DNA of 6,796 nt. Source: Anaerolineae bacterium (GTDB lineage: Bacteria > Chloroflexota > Anaerolineae > Epilineales > JAHCIE01). This document shows positions 1 to 5,648 of the stretch, piece by piece. The stretch is from the NCBI GenBank assembly GCA_026129385.1, contig JAHCIE010000179.1, positions 1 through 6,796 on the forward strand. The letters are read 5' to 3'. The notes under the pieces were generated by a model that was not told the origin of the DNA, searched no databases, and saw only the letters and a list, made by a program, of their open reading frames with translations. The position numbers and the translations under genes are program-made. Position 1 is the first letter of the stretch. The number at the start of each line of letters is the position of its first letter.

Positions 1-1
1 G

Positions 2-640
2 GCCGCGCCGCCAGCAGACTCTGTTATCCCGCCGCTGGTGGCCGCGCCGCCACCCGACCCGCCTGTCGTCGCGCCGCGTATCCCAGCGCCCCTGGCGCTG
101 GCCCTGGGGGATAAGATTGTCTCCGGCGCGGCCGACCTCATCGGCAAGTATGCTTATGGCAACATGCGCGATGGCCCGGCTCAGGGCTACTATGTTTGCA
201 CCGATGTGGTAAACTACGCCACAGCCGCGGCTGGCGTGCCCATTGTGGAGAACTACAAGGATGCCGCGACGGTGCGCTGGGTGGGAACCCACATGAGTTG
301 GTTCAAGGGGACGAACGTCAGGCGGATGGTGAACAGCCGCCAGCGCGAGTTCCATGCGGCCGAGACGCTGCCGCAGCCCGGCTGGGTCATCTTCATTCGC
401 CGCGATCCCTATCGTGAGGCGAGCCACGAAGGCGTTGTCCGCAACGTGCGCGTTGAGGGCGACCGGGCGGTGGTGACGACGCTGGAGGCGTTGGGGGGCT
501 TCAAGCGCGACGCTTTCAACACGAGCAACAATGTCCAGACGACGACGTACAGCTACCAGCGTGGCGACGACGGTAGCTGGCGACAGACGGGCATCAACAA
601 GACGAACCGCATCGTGGGCTATGGCGAGGTCAGAGGCTAG
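2..640 (+). CDS. NlpC/P60-like cysteine hydrolase, 3' part of a longer gene
   Basis: This is probably a secreted or surface cell-wall hydrolase or amidase of the NlpC/P60-CHAP fold. The frame is open to the left window edge, so the GTG at 38 is only the first internal start-type codon; the residues before and after it form one continuous Pro/Ala-rich linker. The domain follows: a GKYAYG stretch, then a candidate nucleophile Cys (197-199) in YYVCTDVVNYA. This matches the DCSG..v.ya pattern of the family, but with Thr-Asp in place of Ser-Gly. Next comes LPQPGWVIFI, corresponding to the family's PGDlvff strand, then SHEGVV with the candidate His (425-427), corresponding to HvGIy. A Glu at 485-487 (TTLEALGG) could be the third polar residue. 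The end at TAG 638-640 is clear. The fold is inferred from motif spacing; the substrate is unknown, and DUF1287-like or other papain-fold amidases are alternatives. The N-terminal domains lie outside the window. Confidence 0.65.
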   Translation, partial: AAPPADSVIPPLVAAPPPDPPVVAPRIPAPLALALGDKIVSGAADLIGKYAYGNMRDGPAQGYYVCTDVVNYATAAAGVPIVENYKDAATVRWVGTHMSWFKGTNVRRMVNSRQREFHAAETLPQPGWVIFIRRDPYREASHEGVVRNVRVEGDRAVVTTLEALGGFKRDAFNTSNNVQTTTYSYQRGDDGSWRQTGINKTNRIVGYGEVRG

Positions 641-695
641 ATAGGTCGCGAATGGGGCAGGGCGGCAACCGTCATGCCCAAGCGCAGCAGAGGAC

Positions 696-724
696 TTGAC
701 AAAGGACTACATGCCACGTATACT
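696..724 (+). promoter_or_regulatory. Sigma70-type promoter of the ABC transporter operon
   Basis: The -35 hexamer TTGACA (696-701, perfect consensus) is followed by exactly 17 bp and TATACT (719-724, five of six consensus bases). Transcription would start near 731, inside the palindrome at 729-744. This is by far the strongest promoter match in the window and stands in an otherwise unremarkable gap after the upstream gene. It has not been tested experimentally. Confidence 0.8.
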
Positions 725-728
725 GTAA

Positions 729-744
729 TTTAGGTGAACCTAAA
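729..744. promoter_or_regulatory. Palindromic operator, DtxR/MntR-like
   Basis: A perfect inverted repeat, TTTAGGT-GA-ACCTAAA, has 7-bp arms and a 2-bp centre. It begins 4 bp after the -10 hexamer and covers the expected start site, where a bound protein would block RNA polymerase. The half-site TTAGGT resembles the outer half of DtxR/IdeR boxes (TTAGGT..ACCTAA), but the spacing is more compact than the 19-bp IdeR box. A metal-dependent DtxR/MntR-type repressor is therefore the best guess. No regulator gene is in the window, so the binding protein is inferred. Confidence 0.6.
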
Positions 745-760
745 CTCTGATGCGTGGGAG

Positions 761-801
761 CTGCCAGGCGGCGTATTCTCCCCTGGGTCGCTGCCTGGTG
801 G
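761..801 (+). promoter_or_regulatory. Leader hairpin upstream of the permease start
   Basis: In RNA, 761-772 can pair with 790-801. The core is CCAGGCGGC against GCUGCCUGG with one G-U pair, extended at the base by one C-G and two G-U pairs, and the loop is 17 nt. It lies in the untranslated leader if transcription starts near 731 and translation at 824. No T-run follows, so it is not a classic intrinsic terminator. It could influence mRNA stability or initiation, or be a chance fold in GC-rich sequence. Confidence 0.35.
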
Positions 802-823
802 TCTGTTGCGTCTGGACGGGGTC

Positions 824-3064
824 ATGATTCTCAAGAACCTCTGGCGTCGCAAGATACGCACGCTGCTGACGATGCTGGGCATCGCCATCGGTGTGGCCGC
901 TGTGGTGGCCCTGTCGGCCTTTGGCGAGGGTCTCGCCAGTGGAATGGGCAAGGTGTTCGCCGACACGCGCGGCGACATCATGGTGACGCAGAAGGAGGCG
1001 CTGGCCTCGTTCCTGAGCGTGGTCGATGCCGACATCGGCGGTGAGATTCGGGCGCTGCCCGGCGTCGATGAGGTGACGGGGACGGTGGCGGGCATCGTGC
1101 AGATGCAGGACGCGCCCTATTTCATTGTCATGGGCGAAGACCCCAAGAGCTTCACCCTCGACCACTACAAGCTGGTCGAGGGCCAGCCGCTGAGTGGGCG
1201 TCGGCAGTTGTGGCTGGGCAAGGTGGCGGCGCGCAACTTCAAGAAGGGCGTGGGGGATACTTTCCGCCTGCAAGACTCGACCTACCGCATCGTCGGTCTG
1301 TACGAGACCGGCGTCAGTCTGGAGGATGGCGGCGCGGTAATGAGCCTGGCGGACGCCCAGCGCGCCTTCGACAAGGTGGGCAAGGTCAACTACTTCAACG
1401 TCAAGGTCAAGGACCCGCGCCGCATCGACGAGGTGAAGCAGCGCATTGAAACGAAGTGGCCCGACCTGGCGGCGTCCCGCTCCGGCGAGGCGACCAAGAC
1501 GAGCGAGATGCTGGACATCTATCGCTCCTTCGGCCTGTTCCTGGGCATCTTCGCCGTGCTGGTGGGCGGGCTGGGTATGATGAACACGATGCTGATGAGT
1601 GTCATGGAGCGCACCCGCGAGATCGGCGTGTTGCGCGCTATCGGCTGGCGGCGGCGGCGTATTGTGCTGATGATTCTCGGCGAGGCGCTGGTTCTGGCCC
1701 TGGTCGGCGGTGTCGCCGGTATCGCCCTCGGCGTGGGCCTGACCATGCTGGTGCGGCTGTCGCCCGCCGTCGAGACGCTGTTGCAGGGCGTGTTTCGCCC
1801 CGACATGTTCGCGCAGGCGCTGGTCATTGCCCTGCTGCTGGGCGGGCTGGGCGGCGTCTATCCCGCCTGGCGGGCGTCGCGCCTGGCCCCCGTCGAGGCG
1901 ATGCGCCAGGAGGGGGGCAGCGCGCCGAGCATGGGCCGCGTCAGCCGCTTCCTGGCCCGCTATCTCCCCCTGGGGGCGTTCCGCAATCTGGTGCGCCGTC
2001 CGGGCCGAACGTTGGTGACGGTGGTGGGCATCGGCATCGGCGTTGGCTTCATCTTCGCCTTGAGCGCCATGACCGAGGGCATGAAGGCCTCGTTCATGGC
2101 GATGGCGGGCGCGGGCGAGGCTGACCTGATGGTCGAGCAGGCTAATGCGTCAGATCTATCCCTGTCTAAGTTGGATGAGCGGCTGGCCGACCGACTGCTG
2201 AATCAGCCAGAGGTGGAGGGCGTGTCCAAGATTCTGTTCTCGACCACCAATGCGCCCGGACTGATGTACTTCCTCATCTTTGGCGTTGACCCCGCTGACG
2301 ATTGGTTGCAGCACTATCGCGTCCGCGAGGGTCGCCCGGTTGCGCGGTCGAAGGAAATCATGCTGGGTCGCTTCGCTGCCAATAGTCTCAAGAAGGGCAT
2401 CGGCGACGAAATGCGGCTGGCGGGCAGCAGCTACGAGATCGTCGGCATCTATGAGACCGGCGTGTCCTACGAGGATGCGGGCGGCGTGATGCTGCTCAAG
2501 GATGCCCAGGAGCGTTTCGGCATGGACCGTAAGGTATCGCTGCTGGCCGTCAAGCTACGCGACCCGTCCCGCGCCGAGGGCGTGGCGGCGGCCCTGGAGG
2601 CGCAGTACCCGGAGGCTATCTTCACCCGCGCGGCGGCGATGCTCGACCGGACCCAGGACTTTGCGACGACGACCACGATCCTCAATGCTCTGATCGGGCT
2701 GACGATCGTAGTTGGCGGCATCGTAATGATGAACGCGATGCTGATGAGCGTGTTTGAGCGCACCCAGGAGATCGGCGTGCTACGGGCCGTGGGCTGGCGC
2801 CGGCGCCGCATCCTGCGCATGGTGGTCGGCGAGTCCCTGGCGTTAGCTGTGCTGAGCGCGCTGGCAGGCATCGTCATCGGTGTAGTCCTCAATAGCCTGT
2901 TTGTGTTGATTCCTGGCATGGGCGCGTTCCTCGCGCCTGCCTATACGCCGTCCGCGTTCATTGCCGTCGTCGGGCTGGCCGCCGTGCTGGGTGTCATCGG
3001 TGCGCTGTACCCCGCCTGGCGAGCGACGCGCATGCAGCCGATTGAGGCGCTGCGATACGAGTGA
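824..3064 (+). CDS. Double-length FtsX/MacB-type ABC transporter permease
   Basis: This is the membrane subunit of an ABC transporter of the MacB/FtsX/LolCE class, 746 aa from ATG 824. The protein is an internal duplication. Each half has one TM helix (about 12-35 and 393-415), a large extracytoplasmic MacB_PCD-like domain, and three TM helices with the FtsX signature (about 236-350 and 616-730). The cytoplasmic segment MERTREIGVLRAIGWRRRRI (261-280) recurs as FERTQEIGVLRAVGWRRRRI (644-663), and both halves end in YPAWRA(S/T)R..P(V/I)EA. Such permeases normally work as dimers of four-TM subunits, so this is probably a covalent dimer with eight TMs. ATG 824 is preferred to GTG 734, which lies inside the operator only about 3 nt from the predicted transcript start. 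The site before 824 (GGACGGGG) is weak. The ATPase gene follows after 31 nt. Substrate unknown; no membrane-fusion partner is nearby. Confidence 0.9.
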   Translation: MILKNLWRRKIRTLLTMLGIAIGVAAVVALSAFGEGLASGMGKVFADTRGDIMVTQKEALASFLSVVDADIGGEIRALPGVDEVTGTVAGIVQMQDAPYFIVMGEDPKSFTLDHYKLVEGQPLSGRRQLWLGKVAARNFKKGVGDTFRLQDSTYRIVGLYETGVSLEDGGAVMSLADAQRAFDKVGKVNYFNVKVKDPRRIDEVKQRIETKWPDLAASRSGEATKTSEMLDIYRSFGLFLGIFAVLVGGLGMMNTMLMSVMERTREIGVLRAIGWRRRRIVLMILGEALVLALVGGVAGIALGVGLTMLVRLSPAVETLLQGVFRPDMFAQALVIALLLGGLGGVYPAWRASRLAPVEAMRQEGGSAPSMGRVSRFLARYLPLGAFRNLVRRPGRTLVTVVGIGIGVGFIFALSAMTEGMKASFMAMAGAGEADLMVEQANASDLSLSKLDERLADRLLNQPEVEGVSKILFSTTNAPGLMYFLIFGVDPADDWLQHYRVREGRPVARSKEIMLGRFAANSLKKGIGDEMRLAGSSYEIVGIYETGVSYEDAGGVMLLKDAQERFGMDRKVSLLAVKLRDPSRAEGVAAALEAQYPEAIFTRAAAMLDRTQDFATTTTILNALIGLTIVVGGIVMMNAMLMSVFERTQEIGVLRAVGWRRRRILRMVVGESLALAVLSALAGIVIGVVLNSLFVLIPGMGAFLAPAYTPSAFIAVVGLAAVLGVIGALYPAWRATRMQPIEALRYE

Positions 3065-3095
3065 GAGGTGAGAGATTCGGGATTGGAGATGGGGG

Positions 3096-3929
3096 ATGAC
3101 CATGCAGACCGCAACCCTACCAGCCATCATCGTCGAGACTCAGAACCTGACGAAGATCTATGGCAACGGCTATCAGGTGCGCGCGTTGGACGGTGTGAGC
3201 CTGTGCGTCCACGCCGGTGAATTCGTTGCTGTCGTTGGACCGTCGGGGTCAGGCAAATCAACGCTGCTCAACATGATCGGCGCGCTGGACAGGCCCACGT
3301 CGGGGGAGGTCATCATCGACGGTGCGCCGCTGTCGAAGGTGCGCGACCTGGACCGCTTCCGTAGCGAGACCATCGGCTTCATCTTTCAGACCCACAATCT
3401 GATCCCGACGCTGACGGCGCTGGAGAATGTGGAGACGCCGACCTACGAGCTGCCGCTGCGGGGCCGCGAGCGACGCCGTCGCGCCGAGGATATCCTGCGG
3501 CTGGTGGGGCTTGGCGAGCGGATGACCTTCCTGCCCGCCCAACTGTCGGGCGGCGAGCGGCAGCGCGTCGCCATTGCCCGCGCTCTGGTCAACCGCCCGG
3601 CCATCGTCCTGGCCGACGAGCCGACGGGGATGCTCGACTCCCATACGACGCAGGACATCATGGACTTGCTGACGCAGCTGAACCGCAGCCAGGGCACGAC
3701 CATCATCGTCGTCACTCACAACCACGAGGTCGCTCGCGCCACGCGGCGCGTTGTGACCTTCCGCGACGGCCAGATTCAGGCCGATGTGCCGCTCAAGAAC
3801 GCCTTCGACAGCGACCTCTACGACCTCAAGGCGTCGTCCCTCGGCCACGCCCTGCTGAGCGGCGACGCGCTGCCCTCCGACCTCCAGGAGATCGCGCCTC
3901 AGCTACGGGACATTCTCGCGCGGGTGTGA
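3096..3929 (+). CDS. ABC transporter ATP-binding protein (MacB/LolD-type)
   Basis: This cytoplasmic ATPase (277 aa) should power the adjacent FtsX-type permease. All nucleotide-binding motifs are intact: Walker A GPSGSGKST (48-56), Q-loop FQTHNLIP (Gln98), signature LSGGERQ (150-156), Walker B IVLADEP (170-176, catalytic Glu175), D-loop LD (180-181) and switch His208. The sequence around the signature and GMLDSHT is typical of the MacB/LolD family. The start at ATG 3096 has GGAG (3085-3088) seven bases upstream; a second in-frame ATG at 3102 is possible. About 45 residues (233-277) extend past the usual end of roughly 230 residues and contain acidic and Leu-rich segments of unknown role. It shares the promoter at 696-724 and is presumably under the same operator. 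Family assignment is firm; substrate is unknown. Confidence 0.93.
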   Translation: MTMQTATLPAIIVETQNLTKIYGNGYQVRALDGVSLCVHAGEFVAVVGPSGSGKSTLLNMIGALDRPTSGEVIIDGAPLSKVRDLDRFRSETIGFIFQTHNLIPTLTALENVETPTYELPLRGRERRRRAEDILRLVGLGERMTFLPAQLSGGERQRVAIARALVNRPAIVLADEPTGMLDSHTTQDIMDLLTQLNRSQGTTIIVVTHNHEVARATRRVVTFRDGQIQADVPLKNAFDSDLYDLKASSLGHALLSGDALPSDLQEIAPQLRDILARV

Positions 3930-3942
3930 GGAAGGAAGAGTG

Positions 3943-4001
3943 TAGACAGAATGAACAGCATATACATAATGATGAGACTCTGATTCTGTACATTCTGTCT
4001 A
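3943..4001. repeat. Long imperfect inverted repeat in an AT-rich island
   Basis: The left arm (3943-3958) pairs with the right arm (3986-4001) over 16 bp with one mismatch. The outer 11 bp, TAGACAGAATG against CATTCTGTCTA, are perfect. The spacer is 27 nt. Within it, ATTCTGT occurs twice in tandem nine bases apart (3983 and 3992), with its reverse complement in the left arm. Bases 3941-4000 are only 35% GC (21 of 60). The repeat starts 13 nt after the ATPase stop and ends just upstream of the -35 region of the next gene. It could terminate the ABC operon, serve as a regulator-binding site for the next gene, or be a mobile-element remnant. No T-run follows it. Confidence 0.7.
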
Positions 4002-4021
4002 GCCGCCTCTTTCCACGGCTG

Positions 4022-4030
4022 TGGTATAAT
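4022..4030 (+). promoter_or_regulatory. Extended -10 promoter of the cohesin/dockerin gene
   Basis: TGGTATAAT is a perfect extended -10 element (TGn followed by the consensus hexamer TATAAT at 4025-4030). The -35 region about 17 bp upstream (GCCGCC, 4002-4007) is poor, as is common for extended -10 promoters, and it directly abuts the right arm of the inverted repeat. Transcription would start near 4037, giving a leader of about 40 nt before the GTG at 4078. Confidence 0.7.
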
Positions 4031-4067
4031 AGGGCCGTCCCGGGGGGACCGCGTTGTTGTCACCTGT

Positions 4068-4073
4068 GGAGGT
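4068..4073 (+). promoter_or_regulatory. Ribosome binding site that fixes the GTG 4078 start
   Basis: GGAGGT ends four bases before GTG 4078. It excludes the upstream in-frame TTG at 4054, which has no such site and would put charged residues ahead of the signal peptide. Confidence 0.75.
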
Positions 4074-4077
4074 CCGC

Positions 4078-5550
4078 GTGCGATACCGCGCCGCCCTCGT
4101 CGTGGCTCTCGCCGTTGCGCTTGTCCTGGTCACGGGGCGCGCCGCTACGGCGGTTGTCGCTCCTGGCTTGAGTTTCTCGCCCAATCCCGTTAACCTCGCG
4201 CCCGGCGGGACGACGCTCATCGACCTACGGCTGACGGGCGGCCAGGATATCGGCGGCTACGAGGTGGACCTCGCCTTCGATCCCGCCATTGTCGCCATCG
4301 ATGCGGTCGAGCGCATCGTCGGGAGCGCCGGCCAGCCCTCGCCCAATCGCCCCTGGTATAGTCTGCCCCTTAGCGTCGATCCTAACGTCACCTATACTGT
4401 TCTCGGCCCTGGCCGCATCACCTTCGGCGCGTACAGCACAGCCGACGGTAACCCGCCGGGCCTGACGGGTGACCTGACGCTGGCTCGCCTGCACGTGCGC
4501 GCCCTCCAGGCGGGCGGTAGTGCGCTCCACCTGGAACGCGCCCTGGTCGTCAACACGGCGGCGCAGGCGAGCGCGCCGAACCTCACCGACGGGCAGGTGA
4601 TTGTTGGCGCGACGCCGACGGCCACCGTGACCCACACGCCAACCCGCACCGCCACGCCGACCGCCACTCGCACGGCCACGCCGACGCCGAGCGGGACGCC
4701 GCCACCGGGCGCGCAGCCGCTCAGCGGGCGTGTGATGCTCCAGGGCCGCGCGACCCACGCCGGTAGCCTGGTGGCGGCGGGCGCGGTGAATACTGCGACC
4801 CAGGGGGACGGCTCGTTCAGCCTGTCCTTACCGCCCGGAAGCTATACTGTTGCAGCGAGTCGCCCGAAGTATCTCAGCCGCCAGACGAGCGTCACGCTGG
4901 GGGCAGGGGGCGCGCTGCTGCCGCCGACGACATTGCTCGGCGGCGACGCGACGGGCGATAACCGGGTCAATCTGAGCGACCTGGTGATCGTGGGTGCGAA
5001 CTATGGCACGCAGCCGCCTGGCGATGCGCGCGCTGACCTGAACGAGGATGGGGCGGTAAACCTGTTCGACCTGGTGCTGGTCGGTGGCAGCTATGACCGG
5101 GTGGGGCCGCTGGGCTGGACGGCGGCAAAGGACACGCCGCTGGGGTCAGCGGCCGACCTCGGCCTCGCCGCGCCTTTCAAGCGAGCAGCGCGGCCGCGCG
5201 CCCTTATCGACGCGCCAGCCGACATCAAGGCGGGCGAGACCTTCGACGCCGTGCTGCGGGTCACGGGGGCGAAGGGGCTGGCGGGTATCGACGCCGCGCT
5301 GCGCTACGACCCGGCTGCCCTGGAGGTCGTTGCCGTCGGGCCGGGCAACCTGTTCGACCCGCGGCTGAGCTTCGTGGCGCGGCAGGCGGTGGACGACAAA
5401 CGCGGCGTGGCGCTGTACACCGCCGTCAGCCTGTCGCCGCTGGGCGCGACTATGGACCAGGGCGACGCGCTGCGCGTGACCTTCCGCGCCCGCGCCGACG
5501 GCCGCCCGGTCGTCACGCTGGAGGCGGCGCAGCTCGCGGCGAGGCCGTGA
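4078..5550 (+). CDS. Secreted cohesin-dockerin-cohesin protein
   Basis: This is an exported, probably surface-associated protein (490 aa) with protein-docking modules. From GTG 4078 it has a signal peptide (MRYRAALVVALAVALV, likely cut near residue 25 after ATA). A cohesin-like beta domain follows (about 30-178, with GGYEVDLAFDPAIV typical of the fold), then a Thr/Pro linker (179-211) and a carboxypeptidase-regulatory-like domain (about 214-287, with GDGSFSLSLPPGSYTV). Next is a type I-like dockerin (289-340) with two Ca-binding loops, DATGDNRVNLSD (290-301) and DLNEDGAVNLFD (320-331), each followed by a helix-like L(V/F).(V)G..Y segment. A second cohesin-like domain (about 375-490, with AGIDAALRYDPAALEV) ends the protein. 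The dockerin could bind a cohesin on another copy or another protein. No glycoside hydrolase is nearby, so a cellulosome role is not shown. The last domain stops abruptly and may be truncated. It has its own promoter. Confidence 0.85.
   Translation: MRYRAALVVALAVALVLVTGRAATAVVAPGLSFSPNPVNLAPGGTTLIDLRLTGGQDIGGYEVDLAFDPAIVAIDAVERIVGSAGQPSPNRPWYSLPLSVDPNVTYTVLGPGRITFGAYSTADGNPPGLTGDLTLARLHVRALQAGGSALHLERALVVNTAAQASAPNLTDGQVIVGATPTATVTHTPTRTATPTATRTATPTPSGTPPPGAQPLSGRVMLQGRATHAGSLVAAGAVNTATQGDGSFSLSLPPGSYTVAASRPKYLSRQTSVTLGAGGALLPPTTLLGGDATGDNRVNLSDLVIVGANYGTQPPGDARADLNEDGAVNLFDLVLVGGSYDRVGPLGWTAAKDTPLGSAADLGLAAPFKRAARPRALIDAPADIKAGETFDAVLRVTGAKGLAGIDAALRYDPAALEVVAVGPGNLFDPRLSFVARQAVDDKRGVALYTAVSLSPLGATMDQGDALRVTFRARADGRPVVTLEAAQLAARP
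4609..4698 (+). repeat. Thr-Pro linker with short tandem repeats
   Basis: This coding stretch specifies a Thr/Pro/Ala-rich linker. CGCACCGCCACGCCGAC (4645-4661) recurs with one mismatch at 4669-4685, a 24-base period encoding the eight-residue pattern RTATPT followed by AT or PS. Such linkers connect modules of extracellular proteins and are often O-glycosylated; the repeat is a likely site of length variation. Confidence 0.75.
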
Positions 5551-5563
5551 CTCGCAGATTACG

Positions 5564-5587
5564 GCAGCGGATATGGCCATCCGCTGC
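5564..5587. terminator. Hairpin between convergent genes, candidate bidirectional terminator
   Basis: GCAGCGGAT (5564-5572) and ATCCGCTGC (5579-5587) form a perfect 9-bp stem with a 6-nt loop. It lies 13 nt after the stop of the cohesin/dockerin gene, in the gap where the minus-strand operon also ends. No T-run follows on either strand, so it is not a canonical Rho-independent terminator. Position and stem strength favour a 3'-end role. Confidence 0.5.
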
Positions 5588-5603
5588 GCGTGTGCCTGGC
5601 ATG

Positions 5604-5633
5604 GTGTTCCCCACTCCGTGGGAACCTGCACCG
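5604..5633. repeat. Solitary hairpin resembling a type I-E CRISPR repeat
   Basis: GTTCCCCAC (5606-5614) pairs with GTGGGAAC (5618-5625) around a TCC loop with one bulged C. The 30-nt unit starts GTGTTCCCCAC and ends in ACCG, like type I-E repeats, which begin G(A/T)GTTCCCC, carry a short GC-rich palindrome and end ACCG. There is one copy only, no spacer-repeat pattern and no cas gene in the window. It may simply be the second 3'-end hairpin of the convergent gap. Confidence 0.4.
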
Positions 5634-5648
5634 CAGAGTGAGGATCGA

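Noticed and set aside
734..823. GTG 734 as the permease start, adding 30 residues
   Set aside because: The codon lies inside the palindromic operator and only about 3 nt from the predicted transcript start, with no ribosome site. The extra residues are not FtsX-like, and the FtsX N-terminus begins at ATG 824.
1456..2124. Alternative-frame open reading frame inside the permease gene
   Set aside because: Its Arg/Gly/Pro-rich composition is typical of out-of-frame GC-rich coding DNA, and it overlaps a well-supported membrane protein.
3258..3848. Long open frame on the minus strand opposite the ABC ATPase
   Set aside because: It is antisense to a gene with all ABC motifs intact, shows no recognisable domain, and is the usual consequence of high GC content.
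4037..4075. Leader pairing GGACC (4046-4050) with GGTCC (4071-4075) that would mask the ribosome site, plus a 5-bp GTCCC/GGGAC hairpin at 4037-4049
   Set aside because: The stems are only 5 bp and expected by chance in such GC-rich sequence.
4054..4077. TTG 4054 as the start of the cohesin/dockerin gene
   Set aside because: GGAGGT precedes GTG 4078, and the signal peptide reads naturally from there.
4391..4850. Repeats of TATACTGT (4393 and 4843) matching the promoter -10 region at 719
   Set aside because: Both lie inside coding sequence and encode YTV in beta strands; there is no -35 match or gene start behind them.
5604..5633. A CRISPR array
   Set aside because: Only one repeat-like unit is present, with no second copy at array spacing and no cas gene in the window; kept only as a solitary repeat-like hairpin.
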